Assembly: GCF_933775445.1 (NCBI RefSeq)
Contig: NC_065874.1
Coordinates: 27,412,501-27,476,500, forward strand
DNA from: Argentina anserina
Taxonomy: Eukaryota > Streptophyta > Magnoliopsida > Rosales > Rosaceae
Length of the DNA: 64,000 nt
Direction of reading: 5' to 3'
Position numbers and translations under genes: made by a program. This document shows positions 1 through 12,448 of this stretch, piece after piece (positions within the stretch are counted from its first letter, which is position 1; the number at the start of each line of letters is the position of its first letter). Below the pieces are notes generated by a model. The model saw nothing but the letters and a program-made list of their open reading frames with translations. It made no database searches and was not told where the DNA came from.

Positions 1-1917
1 CATTCTTTATTTTCCAGTAACATGTTTTCCATGCCACTCCATAGAGCTTTAATAATCATGGGGCCGATGAATTATGTTAGGTTGCATATATTGTAAGAAG
101 TTATTTTGATTATAAGTGTGAATTTTGATTGACATGGCCACCGCATAGATGAACATCACTAATTATGACAAAAGCATCTCTCGTAACTGCGTGTTGAAGT
201 CTTGAAGATGACCAAGATTTTAAGTTAATTTGTTTCGATACGACCGTCACTAAAAATGTACCTCATATTTACTGATGGTTGACACTCTGGTCCGGGTTGA
301 GATGCATGCCGTCTGCTAGTTAGTGTTTAGAGATGTAGGACTTGACTTGGTTTCTTTCCCTTCAACCAAGTTCAAGTTTTGGGCGTTAGTTTTGCCTACT
401 TGTGACTTTGTTCATTCTATTCAGGTTTTATTGAATGTCTATATGATTGTATTTAATCGAAAACGTAGGAGATGACCGTACCATCTCATGACTAGTAAGA
501 TGTCACAGACCGGCCCTTTTCTAGAATCATCTCACTAAGAATGGTAAAATTCACCTATCGTGTCATTATTCAGTTAGATAATAACCGGAAAACTTTCATC
601 TTTTTTTTTCAATTAATTATTAAAACAGTGAAGAATTCCACCGTAAAATGAATGTTTCATTAAAGAATTAAAACAAAAAAAGGTAAAGTTTGTCTACATT
701 AGATTGGGTTATAATTAACAAGAAAAGCAATGAAACCAAACAAAAACGCGACAGTGGAAAATGATGAATGTAATAGCAATTAATATTACTTGAAGAGAAA
801 GAAGAAAAAGAGTCATCTCAAACTAGTACCTTCCCATTGAGGGAATTCTCTTTACCTTAAATTGTAAAAAAACTTCGGATAACTTATTTTCCACTTATGC
901 TAACGAACTTCAACCACCACTTGTGACTCCCACCGGACATAGCCGGTTCCCTAGAGCAGTCGTTTCACCACTCACCATCTGCCGCGTGTTGCTCTATGTG
1001 GCTGCCTCCATTACCGTCCACTAAGTTTGGTGCATATCTGACGGCTGGTGTTGGTCTGAAACATGGGATATTTTTCGCGAATGATCTGATCTTTATATAT
1101 TCTCGAGTACTTTATTCATTTTGTTTGATAGAGGGGGAAACATTTGTAGTACAGAATGAAGCTGTACTATGGATCAGACATCACAAAAATTACCTGGATA
1201 GTGATTGGAAGAAAAATTACCTCAAGTTGCAATCCTCAGTGCCGCAGGCCGTGTTATTACTTACGTAATCTATAGTTATTTACCTAAAACTAACCTATGC
1301 TAATAACAAGCGTCAATTGCTTGTTTCCACTAAATTCTTAACACTAGTATTTGATGAAAGAAAAAAAGAAGAAGACTAAATTCGTAAGTACGCATGTTAA
1401 TTAGAAAGTGTAATCGAAATTATTGGAGATATGAGATTGTGACTAGAGATGGCCACCCCTCCTCAAAAATGTGTATGTGGGAGCCCGCTGTTGTTTCTGT
1501 GGTAGCTATTCCTTCATGAAATTAGCCACTTAACGAAAGGGCCGACATTCATATACACACATTTTCCATGTTTGATGTAAACTAGCTACCATACATGCAG
1601 CTTGTAAACTTATCACAAGTAGCATCAGACTTCTAACATTTCGCGTTCTAACATTGAGAAAATTATATAGTTTTTTTTCTTGGTCCTCAATTATAAAAAT
1701 TACGTAGTTTTTCCTTGAAGAGGGACTTCGATTTTTTTCCCGGCAATACAAGCCTTCAGTCAATATATTGGAGAGAATCTGATATATTGAGCAGCGTACA
1801 AATTAGGGGATTTTGTGATTTCCTTTTTGGTGGCCGAAGCGTTTGCAAATGGAAATGGCAAAGGAGGATACGAGGTATTTGTTTTTCCGGTTTGGGAGAC
1901 GTGGACGTAGGGGTGTA
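1..1917. other. Intergenic DNA, no gene recognised
   Basis: AT-rich sequence with frequent stops in all frames. The longest open stretch (996-1268, plus, 90 codons) has no recognisable domain, no clear splice or promoter context, and is not called. No terminal repeats or tRNA-like boxes were seen. Confidence 0.5.
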
Positions 1918-2443
1918 AATGAGCCGAGCTGAGTCAAGCTGAGCTGAATATTTGGTTGCCCATGTTTGACTCGTTTTCATTCGATCGAACTCAAGTCGGG
2001 CTAAAATATGATTTTTGTCTTTTATGTTCAAGTTCGAGCTGGGCTCGGGTCAGCTCATTTTATTAGACAAACTCGAACTCGAATCGAGCCGGCTTGATCA
2101 TATGAGATTAAATTTTTTAAATGAAGAAATTTAGAAGAAAATTTAAAATCTGATGTCATAGTATCACACAAAATCCTTTTTATTTGTAATAAACTAAAAA
2201 TAACAAATCAAACTCGTTATTGAACTTAAAATCTTTCACTAATTATTCTAACTTTAATATTATTTCTAATATAAAAATTATATGAGAAAAATACTATAAA
2301 ATTTAATAAGTCAAACTTAATTAATAAACGAGACGAACTAGCTCGCAAACTAAACGAGTCTAACGAGCAGAATACTTGTTGTTCAAGCTCGGCTCATTTT
2401 TAAGGTCGAGTTTAATATTGAGTTCAATCTCGGCTCATTTAAC
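1918..2443. mobile_element. hAT-like MITE with GAGC-rich subterminal repeats
   Basis: The left end reads TAGGGGTGTAAATGAGCCG. The right end contains CGGCTCATTTA, the reverse complement of the inner part of the left end. Subterminal regions are full of short repeats of the type GAGCTCG/GAGCCGAGCT in both orientations, a pattern common in non-autonomous hAT elements of plants. The outermost right-hand bases are degenerate and no clear 8-bp duplication was found, so the right border is approximate. There is no coding capacity. Confidence 0.6.
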
Positions 2444-2649
2444 TTTATGAGTAGACTTTCCTTCTCCATTCATACAAAGTAGCCCCCACATTCCTAAAAT
2501 CAAAATTTTACTCAATTTTCTAGTATTATTTTCTCACTGTTTTCAACCTCCATTATTGTTTTAGTCGAAAAAATTGTTTAGTTTTGAGCGTTGGAGGTGA
2601 TGGGGAAGACCATACCTAATAAATAAAAAATTTGGAAAATATCAAAGAT

Positions 2650-2833
2650 TGTTTCAGGATGAAATAATTGTGTATTATTGAATGATATGGGGGCCTATAT
2701 ATAGGCATTACAAAACTACAATCTCGTAGGATTCGGAGTCCTAATTTATTACGGAGATGCTAATCTATCTCCTAACAGGAAACCTATTAGGCTAAGACAC
2801 ATACAAGGGTAGAATAGTAATTCTACCGGAACA
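2650..2833 (-). repeat. LTR (3' LTR of Copia copy 1)
   Basis: 184 bp, TG...CA, with the palindromic TATA-like sequence GCCTATATATAGGC near 2693-2706. It pairs with 9077-9260. The junction to flanking DNA is marked by the left aagat duplication. Confidence 0.92.
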
Positions 2834-4099
2834 CTCCCCCTTGTGTCGCATGCCTAGGTTGCATGGTGCACACATCGTTGCCTCGGTAAAAACCTTGTCA
2901 AGCAAAATAAAAACCTCTTGGGTAAAAACAAAAGCTTGATCGAAGGGAAAAAGAGCACAACGCACCGTCTACATTTGATAGCATCATGTGAGCTAGACTC
3001 CCCCTGAAGTCTACGAAACAACTCCCCCTGATTAGTGCCATAATCATGGAGTACAAAGAACAACGTACACAACGTTCATTACATGCTTCTCAAACGTAGT
3101 CTTGGGCTAATGATTAACCATTAATCTAGCCACACATCCTTAGATCATCAATGCTATACTTAGCCAAACTTAGATCTTAGGAAACAAGATTGCATAACAA
3201 CTCAAAACAAGAGTTTGCAATGAAAATCAGATTCTCGGGTAGAATGACCTTCACTCACTTAAACGGTCATAACTTCTTCGCCAAAATAGGTATCAGCGAA
3301 CCGTAAAATGTTTTGAAAAGTAGACACCCGTGTCTTTCCAGTGACATAAGGTTCACAACCTCATCCGATCGGAGCAGTTCACAATGCTCTGTCGAAGTTG
3401 ACTGACTTGCAAATTTCCGGACAGGACTGTCCTACTTTGCTAAAACGGCCATAACTCACTCAATATAATAGCTATGAACGAATGGTTGGTGTCCCTGGAA
3501 ATTTGACACATAGACCTTTCCAACGGTACCAATTTCACCATATTTCATTGAGCGAGCTGTCCTGTAGGTCTCGTTGAAGTTGACCTACGAAACTGGACAG
3601 ATTCTGATTTGTCACATTTAATGTGTTTTTCGCGAATAGAATGGGGGAATAGACCAATGAAGGACTGATTTTGGTCCAAGACGGAACCGTACGCATCCTC
3701 TACGCTACCAGTGTCGACTGCTACACCAAGGCGTACGTTGATGTTGCTGGAGCTGCTGGCGGCGTTGGTGTGGATAGGATTTGTGTTGGTTCACTAAGTG
3801 TAGAACTAAACCCATGTCAAAGAAGCAATGCAAGTCCAATGACAATGCATAGGCGCATAGTTAATCACGTCATAATGAAAGCAATAGTGTCCCAACAACA
3901 CTAACATGTATGAATGTATAGCTCATTGAATCTCTTCATCATCTATAATTAGACGGAATAGAGAATCAAGAATTAGCTTCATATGAACACATATGGGTAT
4001 GAGTTCTTGCAACCGATTGTACTACGTTCTCTCGAACGTCGCAATCTGATTACATAAGCTCTCTGTGGTCTAGAGGCATTTAAAGTCCCTCAGGCACTC

Positions 4100-6020
4100 T
4101 CATATATGCGTCAAGATCCCTTTACAGATGTTCTATGACCACTATCATATGCTGCAAATCAGTTTTCATGGACACTACGACTGATCAAGTAGCGGAAAGC
4201 AATTATGTCCATAACGAGAGAATATAACTCATCGTAGTCAATACTAGGATAATGAGACAATCTTTGCGCCATAAGTCTTGCATATATCGCATGACTTCAT
4301 CTTTCTCATTACACTTACGAACAACGACCAACATAACAAGTCTAGTTCAACCTGTATTGATTCTTTCCACTTCGGTCAAGTTGCTCATCGTTGATGCTTT
4401 ACAACGGAATAAGAGCATAAGCGAATACATCATCAATCATGGGAGATCAATCCATTAAACACGCGCGCGCGCTGTATACGATCAATTTGTGGGATTTCTA
4501 TTCTTCTCTAACATCAACAAAAGGAGCTGTAGCGTCCCACAGAAACTTAGTTGATACACATGTTTAGAGAATATCTCTTGATGATGGGCGAAATACTTGT
4601 GCCTACGCACTTCGCTTCTTTCTGGTTTTGATACCAGAGAATAATGGTCTCCCCCTCATCTAGGCAGGAGCCAAGACCGAAGCTATGACCCTTACTAGTC
4701 CATCTTTGCGTTTGCCGCCCTTGTTTTGTGGTACAATACCACGGGCGCCGACAACACCACAGCGTACGATGGTGCCATCGCCGGCTTCCTTCCCACTGTC
4801 AGGGATGGTGCCAACGGTGCTAGGACCAGGTCATATGAAATTCTCTCATATTCTGAGAGTCCCAACCTTACCGGCACATCACAGCATTTATGTGCGATCT
4901 CGTCACTTTCGCAATATCGGTAAAGTCATTGAGCATCGAATTTTTGACTTTCTGGAGGTCGATAATGCGTTGCACATTTACTCACTTTGAGTAGTGCGGG
5001 ATGTTAATGAGACATAGTGCCACACTACGTCAATTCCTGGCGTTAAAACCAGAATGGGAGCATTCCATATCTCCCCCTAACGACGGGAAGTATGTCTCAT
5101 CAAAGTGACCGTCTGCTAATATCGCAGGATAGAGATCAACGGTTGTAGATTGGAAAATAGCGGACAAGTGTTGGTGATTAATAAATCATAACCAACCAGA
5201 ATACTTAATCGTTTGAAGTAGACCCATTGAGATAACTACAATAGAGGCACCATAAACAACTTTAACCAAATAGGCGTTAGTGAAAAGAACGTTGGGACCG
5301 TATCCAGTGACCATCTGGTACGCACTAAACTCTTGGCAAGTTGTGGGTCTGAAACGAATAAGTGTCGCTGCATGCAACATCATTACATATCCTCATGCAA
5401 AAATCGGCAGGTTAGTACCCATAACCAAGTCTGAGCTGTGCGAGATCGTGCAGTGAATGAACATGAGGAATAATATGTTCAACGACGATCCCAGTAGACA
5501 TGCAAAACGAAATCATCAAAGTCGTGGGGGTGAACTTTCCAACGGTATCCATTCAAATAGATTTGAGAGGATAGGAAGGGTGGTGAGCCCTTAGGATGAT
5601 GATCATAGCTAAAAACTTTAGCGAATGCAGCGTTTCTTGTGGAAAGCAAAGCGACGTGTGACCAACGCGTCGATGCTCTTAACCTATACCATAAAAAAAC
5701 CCAAAAATGTCCGTATTCGGTTGGATATGGTCCACTAATGTCACCTTAAATACTTTGTAAGAATGGAATGTTCTCGGTTGGAGCCTTAGCAAATAAGGAC
5801 TTCCTTGATATCTAGCAAAAGAACAAGCTTTGCAAAATGAGCAATTGACATCAGAGATTGTCATGGAGGCATTAGAAGACACATGAGGCATCACAAGCTC
5901 CTGTGAAGGAGGGGATGCCGCCACCGATGGCCTTAATGTCATGGAGCCGCCGAAATAGGAAGGCTCGGCCTCACCGTGTGGAGCATGGGTGAGGTGGTCC
6001 TCCAATCGCTTCGTGAACAT
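4100..6020 (-). pseudogene. Decayed Copia pol (integrase to reverse transcriptase)
   Basis: Minus-strand remnants of Copia polyprotein. At 5679-6020 one open frame retains the pre-integrase zinc-finger end (CSFCKACSFARYQG) followed by a degraded start of the integrase core. Around 5186-5390 a frame keeps an integrase C-terminal segment (MMLHAATLIRFRPTTCQ). Near 4236-4296 the reverse-transcriptase N-terminal block (VAQGFSQ...IDYEETYSP type) is recognisable after frameshifts. Many stops and frame changes interrupt it, and no protease, YxDD or RNase H motifs were found. The matching sense-strand region of the second copy is 43006-45120. Confidence 0.75.
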
Positions 6021-6779
6021 GAAAAATAGATGATAATGTGAATTTCAAAGAACTCGAATCATCATATCTTGTTCAAAATGACCAAAAATGATCATGTCAA
6101 AACCGAGAAGACAGTAAAACCGAACCCATGATTCAAAGAATCTTGAGTTACATAAAGCTACTGTTGCAGGCAAGCAAAACGATGTCTGCATGCTAACAAA
6201 GCTACTGTCGAAGCTTGAAAAAGATACTCTCAATGACATCTGACAGATTTATTCCTCTCCATTCTTAACACAAATATCAAGATGAAAATCCATCATTGAC
6301 ATGTATGGCCTTTAAAACTTAGCAAGGCACGAAGATATAGAACACAATCTCCGCACGAGATCCGTAAAACAACTACCTGCGCCGTAGGACAGTGTGGGTG
6401 GTTACGCAATTAGCAAGACACTCGATTTCACGGCGGGACATTCTCAAAATGAAGATTAAGAGAGTCAACGACGCGGTGAACTTCTCTACACAATACGTCG
6501 TAGGATATTGTAAGAGAGGGGATTGAAACAAATGGCAATCCCATCGAATGTATCACATGGCAATAGAACTACATTCTTCAACTCAAGAGTTGGAAAAACA
6601 TGGTATTGGAGCAGTTGAATACCAAACAATTTGGGTGGTAAAAACCATCCAATTGGTGCGGGTGGTCACCAATAATAATAAAATCATTTGAGCTATGAAA
6701 CGACTTGGAGAAAACCGGAAAATTGACCGGAAAACCATGTCAAATTAACTCAAAACCGGGTGAATTTTGGACTAGGAAA

Positions 6780-7060
6780 ACATGGCAGCAAGAACTGCTG
6801 AGATATGCCGGAAAAATGACGAGAAACGACGAAAAAAAACGTCGGAAGCCGGCGGCACCGATTGCCGGAAATCCGGCCGGCGGTGGCCGGACCTGGCCGG
6901 TATGGAGGTCGTAACTTCAGGTCCGACAGGGAACGCCGTCCGGAACCGGATGGCGGTGCCGGAAACGCCGGTAAATGGCCGGAAGGCGGCGAATACGCCG
7001 GTAAAACGCCGGAAAACGTTCCGGAAACGCCGGAACAGTAACCGGAAAAAACGACGTCAA
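6780..7060 (-). repeat. CCGG-rich internal block of Copia copy 1
   Basis: Dense short repeats of the type CCGGAAACGCCGG and GGCCGG inside the retroelement. The block is present in all three related copies (here, about 41960-42200, and about 61130-61360). Open frames on both strands here arise from the lack of AT-rich stops and resemble no known protein. Confidence 0.6.
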
Positions 7061-7687
7061 TTTTGACGTTCCGAGGTCCGTTTTCCAAATTTCAAAGTCC
7101 AAAATCACAATGTAGTGCTATTGGGGTCCCATGTAACCCAAAAGCGGCCAATTTAAAAACCACGTGAGTTGTAAACGTTGACCATGCATGCTAAGCCAAG
7201 ACAAATAAAATTCTCACGAGTCCAAGAAAGACGAGAAATTTTATAGAATATGCCAATATTTAATACAACACAAACAAGCTTCTAATTCCAATAGACGACT
7301 TAGGATAAAGTCGAGCAATAATCATGGCAATGCCAACGTCGTACTTGAAAAATAGTAAGCAGAAGACATAGTCAAAATAGAGTGACTAATCAAAAGTCCG
7401 TAGCAACAAAATCTTACATATCGGATTGGGCGGAGCCTTAGCCCGAGGCTCAAAAATGTGCTTACTTGAGAATGGAAGAATGTTACGTTTCCATCTCCAA
7501 AATTCCCTCGAGAAATAGATACAGGTGCCAAAAATGGCATGCGTTTCTTGGATGTGGAGTATGCATCAAGGTCAACTCTGATAATACAACGTCATAGACG
7601 TTCATTAAATCACTTTAAGTGTGTCCCATAGAATTCTTTATTTTTGGGATCTTTTGGCAACAAATAGTGCTGCATCAGAGTAATGAA

Positions 7688-8341
7688 TCAACTCAAATAA
7701 ATGAGTATGTAGACCTTGGGATTATCGTTTATAGACATGAGTTTAAGAAAACTCAAACATTCAAATAACAGTCGCGATGACGACGCATCCATAATAAACA
7801 AGGGTTGTATTGGTTTCGAATAATCGAAATATTCAAGTATGTAACCGGAATTAGAAGGGTTGTGATGTATATGGTCACAAAATAATCGATGCATATCGGC
7901 GATTCTCATGATCGCACCCAAAACAGCGGTGCACTCAGGCGACCACACGAAATCGATATCTTCCTTTTTAAATAATAACGTGACTCCCCCAGGACCGTCA
8001 CACGAAAAACGTTGACCAAGAGGGGAATCATATCCCTCTTTGGTCTCATCGGCGTTATAAGAAAGGCCGGAAAAGAAGACATGAAAAAGGCTAATAGCGC
8101 CCGATAATTTATATATATATATCTTCAAAAGCAGCAACTTTAAGAAAAACATACTTGTTGGTCTGCCAAATAGACCGCATATAAGTAAATTGCTCTGCAA
8201 ATCGATCGTCATGCATGAAGTTGCTTGTTGAATTCCTTTTTCGATCTTCGTCCGATGACATAAAAATCTTGGGAGGATACGATCGAAATCGTATGTAGAT
8301 GGAAAAAGTATCGTCCATCGCGGCATGAATGTCATCACCAT
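7688..8341 (-). CDS. Element-internal ORF of unknown function (217 codons)
   Basis: Sense-strand ORF of the Copia element lying between the C-rich leader and the pol remnant, where gag would normally be. It starts with an ATG (MVMTFMPRWT). The second copy has the same start at about 40686 and the same downstream residues, but a one-base deletion near 40790 breaks the frame. The third copy (about 62073-62261, minus) keeps the middle part (HRLFCDHIHHNP). I recognise no domain and no CCHC zinc knuckle. It could be a degenerate gag or a sequence unique to this family. It is unlikely to be a host gene. Confidence 0.35.
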   Translation of the reverse strand: MVMTFMPRWTILFPSTYDFDRILPRFLCHRTKIEKGIQQATSCMTIDLQSNLLICGLFGRPTSMFFLKLLLLKIYIYKLSGAISLFHVFFSGLSYNADETKEGYDSPLGQRFSCDGPGGVTLLFKKEDIDFVWSPECTAVLGAIMRIADMHRLFCDHIHHNPSNSGYILEYFDYSKPIQPLFIMDASSSRLLFECLSFLKLMSINDNPKVYILIYLS

Positions 8342-8599
8342 AGTACGACGAGCAATGATTTTTCCTATACGAGCACGTGAAATATCGTTAGAAATAAAAA
8401 AAACGTGCCAATGAACATTTAAATAATGAAATAGGAAAAAGGAAAAGGAAAAGAAAATATAGTATGAAGCCCAAATGGCTATTGTGCTCGGCAGGGCATA
8501 GGCCCAAAAGGGTAGAGAAGACGGGAGTAGCTTCTCTTAGGCGAAGAGTTTGCTTGTGCAGTACGCGTTTCTTGCGTAGATATGCGGGAGGAGCAATTT

Positions 8600-8960
8600 T
8601 GAATCCTCTGATGCGGGGTCTTGCGGGGCAAAAAGATGTTTTTGCGGAGCGAATGCGGAAGAGACCCTGCGGGGCTGCGGGGCTGCAGAGGCTACGTGCA
8701 GGGGCTGCATGCAGGGGCAGCAGGGGGGGTCGCAGGGGCTGCAGGGCAGAATCTGCGTGCGGGGGCTGCGTGCAGGGGCTGCGTGCGGGGCTGCGTGCGT
8801 GCGTGCATGGCTGCGTGCGGTGCTGCGGGGCTAGCATGCAGGGGCTGCGCGTGGGGCTGCAGGGGCAGCATGCAGGGGCTGCGCACGGGGCTGTAGGGGT
8901 AGCAGCGGGGGGGGGGGGGGGGGGGGGCTGCAGCGACGGCGAGCAGGGGCTGCGCCGACG
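8600..8960 (-). repeat. G/C-rich short-repeat leader with 21-G run
   Basis: On the plus strand this is a run of GGGGCTGC and GCATGCAGGGGCTGC type repeats ending in 21 consecutive G (8907-8927). In the element's transcript it would be C-rich and lies in the 5' leader. Copy 2 has the equivalent at about 40140-40450. The homopolymer length should be treated as uncertain because such runs are sequenced poorly. Confidence 0.75.
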
Positions 8961-9076
8961 AGGAACGTCGACGGGAAGATGTCGGAGGCCAGAGACGACG
9001 GTGGCCGGCGGTGGAGAAGAGAAAAAATTTCTAGGGCTCTAAAAGTTCAGGGTTTTAGAGCAACGTGCTGATAACG

Positions 9077-9260
9077 TGTTTCAGGATGAAATAATTGTGT
9101 ATTATTGAATGATATGGGGGCCTATATATAGGCATTACAAAACCACAATCCCGTAGGATTCGAAGTCCTAATTTATTACGGAGATGCTAATCTATCTCCT
9201 AACAGGAAACCTATTAGGCTAAGACACATAGAAGGGTAGAATAGTAATTCTCCCGGAACA
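9077..9260 (-). repeat. LTR (5' LTR of Copia copy 1)
   Basis: 184 bp, TG...CA, followed by the second aagat duplication at 9261-9265. Read on the minus strand, the LTR is followed by CGTTATCAGCACGTTGC, which is identical in copy 2 and is the likely primer-binding neighbourhood. The matching tRNA was not established. Confidence 0.92.
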
Positions 9261-9265
9261 AAGAT

Positions 9266-10110
9266 ATTTAAGTACATAAATGGCCTATTAATTTTTAATT
9301 TTTTAAGTAGTTTATGCGTTAAGAAATGACAGAATACTATTTATATAAATCTAATCGTCATAACTCATAAGACACCGCAAATTGAAAAGAACAGAGTTTT
9401 AAAAAAAAATCCATTGTATGTTACAATGAATAGCTCTAGAGTTGATGAGTCTGTTGCTTCGTTGTTCCACAATGACAAAATTCTGCAAGTAGAGAACCTG
9501 TGATAAATACTAAGCATTAGAAACGATTCGATAATAAATTTCAGGGTTTCAAGGACCAAATCTAATATACCGGTCTAGATCTCTATTTGACGTGTAAGTG
9601 AATGAGTATGTGATCGACTGATCCTCTTCTTCGATCAGTTCTTCCCATGAGGTGTCACTTGTTATAAAATCAGATATCATTCATTCCGACGAACCACAAT
9701 TATATAACTTCATCATATAGTTAGAACAAGATTGAATTTCATATACTAAGCGATACTATATTTACAGGGGCATTTGTCATTTAGTCAGCAACTCGAATCA
9801 TCACATAAATTTTATAAATAATTTGTCTCGGATTGTTTATACAGTAACTGCTCTCATAAAATTAAAAGGCATCAAACATGAATGATGAATCACACCAGAC
9901 ATGGAGCATCAAGAAAATTACTATAAATCATACTTTTCCAGAACTTCTTTGCCCCAGATATAAAAGAAAGGGAAAAAATGATCATTGGAGAAGAGGTAGT
10001 TTTAAAACTCAGAATAATTTTCAAAGGCAAACAAAATGACTGAATGAGGATTCCCTCAAGATGCATATGGTCGATTTGATCATTTGAAAGAGCAAAATGG
10101 AATACAGATT

Positions 10111-10154
<44 letters not shown>

Positions 10155-12448
10155 TCAAATTGCTTTAATGCAGAAAATGTACTATGCACTCAGACTGATG
10201 TATACTACTCAGAACTGAATCAAGTGTACAATATATCTGCTTTTTTTCTTTGATTATGAATAGTTACATGTACCCTTTCCCCAGAAACAGACGTATGAAT
10301 TACCAAGAACAAGAAAAAGAATTATCATCAAGTACAGAATACACTAGAATTGTACTATTGAGGATTAAAGTAATGGCAATCACAGGAAGCCTAAAAATCA
10401 AGTGTTTCCCAATATTATACTGGAATAGAGACTAGTTGGTCTCTTGAAATGCAAGCAATGGTGGAGCAACACAGCCAATCATATGAATTTATATTCATCA
10501 ACTTTTGATGCGTACCCAGATTTCCACTTGCAGCTACAGAAAAGTTGCACTAAACAAGTGCTTAAAATCATCGACAAAATCAGATTAGTAGAATTAAATA
10601 TGGACATCAGATACAATGCACTAACTGATATAGTATGCCCAATTGGGGCAAACATAGAGTATAAAAAATTTCGAGGAGATTAAGATGCCGAAACTATAAA
10701 TTTATGTAGGGAACAAGAAATCATGCCTATTCAGAGCTGCATCAGAATATGATCCAGATTTATTTGTTTTAATGAGGTTTTCTTGTATCTGTGCTGTGTT
10801 TCAATGTAATATCAACCTATTCAGGTCCAAATCTGGTTCAATGGATTATACAGAGTTCCTAAATTTACCTAAAATAAACAGCTGTATATTAACAATGCAT
10901 ACAATTACAAACAAGTTGTGCATAGATTATAGTAGAGACGAGAAACTTACCCAATGTGTACATAGAGACATATAATAGCTAAGCAAGCAATGAAAATAGA
11001 AACCTTAAACCCCAGTCCAAGGTAGGCTTCATTGCAGTATTATATTGTCACATAATACAGAAGACTTGGAATACCTAGCTTGTGTCCTTTCAGGTCAGAA
11101 CTAAGAAGGATACAAATTTATGGCTCCATGTATGTATTCATTATAAAATGAAACTATGAAAGCACCCGTTCCTTGGTTCCTAGGGAGAATAAAAGAAGAG
11201 TAAAAATTGTCTCCAACTTGATTCTTGGTGGAGTAGATGCTAAGAAATTCTTGTTAAAACATCTGATCTATCATTTCTTATTGAATTACTGTTGCAACTT
11301 GTCATGGATCACCCAGATCCCTCCAATGCTGGGATTCAATAGTTGAATCAAACTTTCAACAGATTATTTGTGTTTAACATCACAAATAATTTTATTTTAT
11401 GTGAAAATAGCTAAACTATCTAGCAAAATAAAAAATATATATTGGTAGTGATAGAGGCAACAATATATAGTCTGCAGTCTGCACATATCAAATCAAGCCC
11501 TTAACACTGCTTATATCTTACAAAAGCTGCTAGTATTGTTCAGTTTGCTGAAAATTTCTAAGTTGATGTAATCTAAAGCACAGCTAGTTGTAGATATTAT
11601 CTTCAAGTTTATGTGATCCAATATTTGATTACTTGCAACAACGAATTTGCTAATCCATTAGTAGTTTCTTGTATTAATGGAAATAATTTACTAAATGTAA
11701 CCTAATAGAAACTTGATGCCCTCGATTGTATGTTTTAGTACTACATGTCAAAGTGTTTTTATTCAGATTTATCAGTTTTGTCCAATACCTCATTACCTCA
11801 TATCAAGATATTATACATGTATATCATATTTCTCTACACAATTCCTAAAATTGATGATCCAACCAAAAACCTATGATGATTATATCCTCTCATCCTTCTC
11901 ATTTCTCTTATATGGCAGAAACCAAACAGTTTTGTTGCACATGTCTGTTGTATGCAAGCAATTTCTCACATCGAATAGGTTTCACCGTTCACAGCGATAG
12001 TGTGAATGAATAGCTTTGTCTCAAACACATGCACATGAAGCAATTAGGGTCCATCTAATTCCTTCTCCACCAAGTATTAACGGAAAAAAAAAACTAAACA
12101 CATTTTTCCGAGTAGAATGTATGAAGCTGTTATTATCAATTCCAGAAACATAGCCTTCTAGGCAATATTACAAATAAACCCAGCCATACAGCATCACATG
12201 GACTCCTTGATACATAAAAGATGTCGAGAACTGCAGCAACTGCTGAATGTGTTGTTTTTGAAAGTCACAATAAGCCTGATTGCCAATGCTAGTTTGAGCA
12301 AGCAGAGATTTGGGAAAGCATAACTGTATATGATTCTCATGCATCAGTGTTGTTTAAATATCACTCTCAGATTCAAACCACTATGATGTACATAAACACT
12401 AGATAACAGAACTACAAACTTGTCAAACTGAAAAGCATCTACAAACCT
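9266..12448. other. Intergenic DNA, no gene recognised
   Basis: AT-rich, non-repetitive-looking DNA between the retroelement and the RAD51B pseudogene's last exon. Short open frames (for example 10250-10435, 10444-10683, 11713-12000) lack domains and are not supported. It may include former 3' flank of RAD51B. The only clear feature is a TA microsatellite at 10113-10150. Confidence 0.5.
10113..10150. repeat. (TA)n microsatellite
   Basis: Uninterrupted AT dinucleotide tract of 38 bases. Confidence 0.95.

Larger units (their letters stand above)
2650..9260 (-). mobile_element. Copia-type LTR retrotransposon, copy 1, coding-dead
   Basis: Complete element of about 6.6 kb. Two 184-bp LTRs (2650-2833 and 9077-9260) begin TG and end CA and differ at about five positions. 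The element is flanked by a perfect 5-bp duplication, aagat (2645-2649 and 9261-9265). A purine tract (read on the minus strand as AAGGGGGAG) abuts the LTR at 2833, and the sequence ATCAGCACG lies just inside the other LTR, so transcription runs right to left. Internal order from the 5' LTR: C-rich leader, a 217-codon ORF of unknown function, a CCGG-rich block, decayed integrase, then reverse-transcriptase remnants. The palm YxDD motif and RNase H are not visible. The same damage is present in the plus-strand copy at 39869-46372, so the family probably spreads using enzymes supplied in trans. Confidence 0.9.

Noticed and set aside
996..1268. 90-codon plus-strand frame near the window start
   Set aside because: No recognised domain, no promoter or splice context, ordinary length for chance.
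8388..9042. Long open frames of up to 192 codons on both strands in the G/C-rich leader
   Set aside because: They consist of Cys/Gly/Ala or Pro/Ala/His repeats created by the GGGGCTGC minisatellite; several frames are open at once, which is expected from composition alone.
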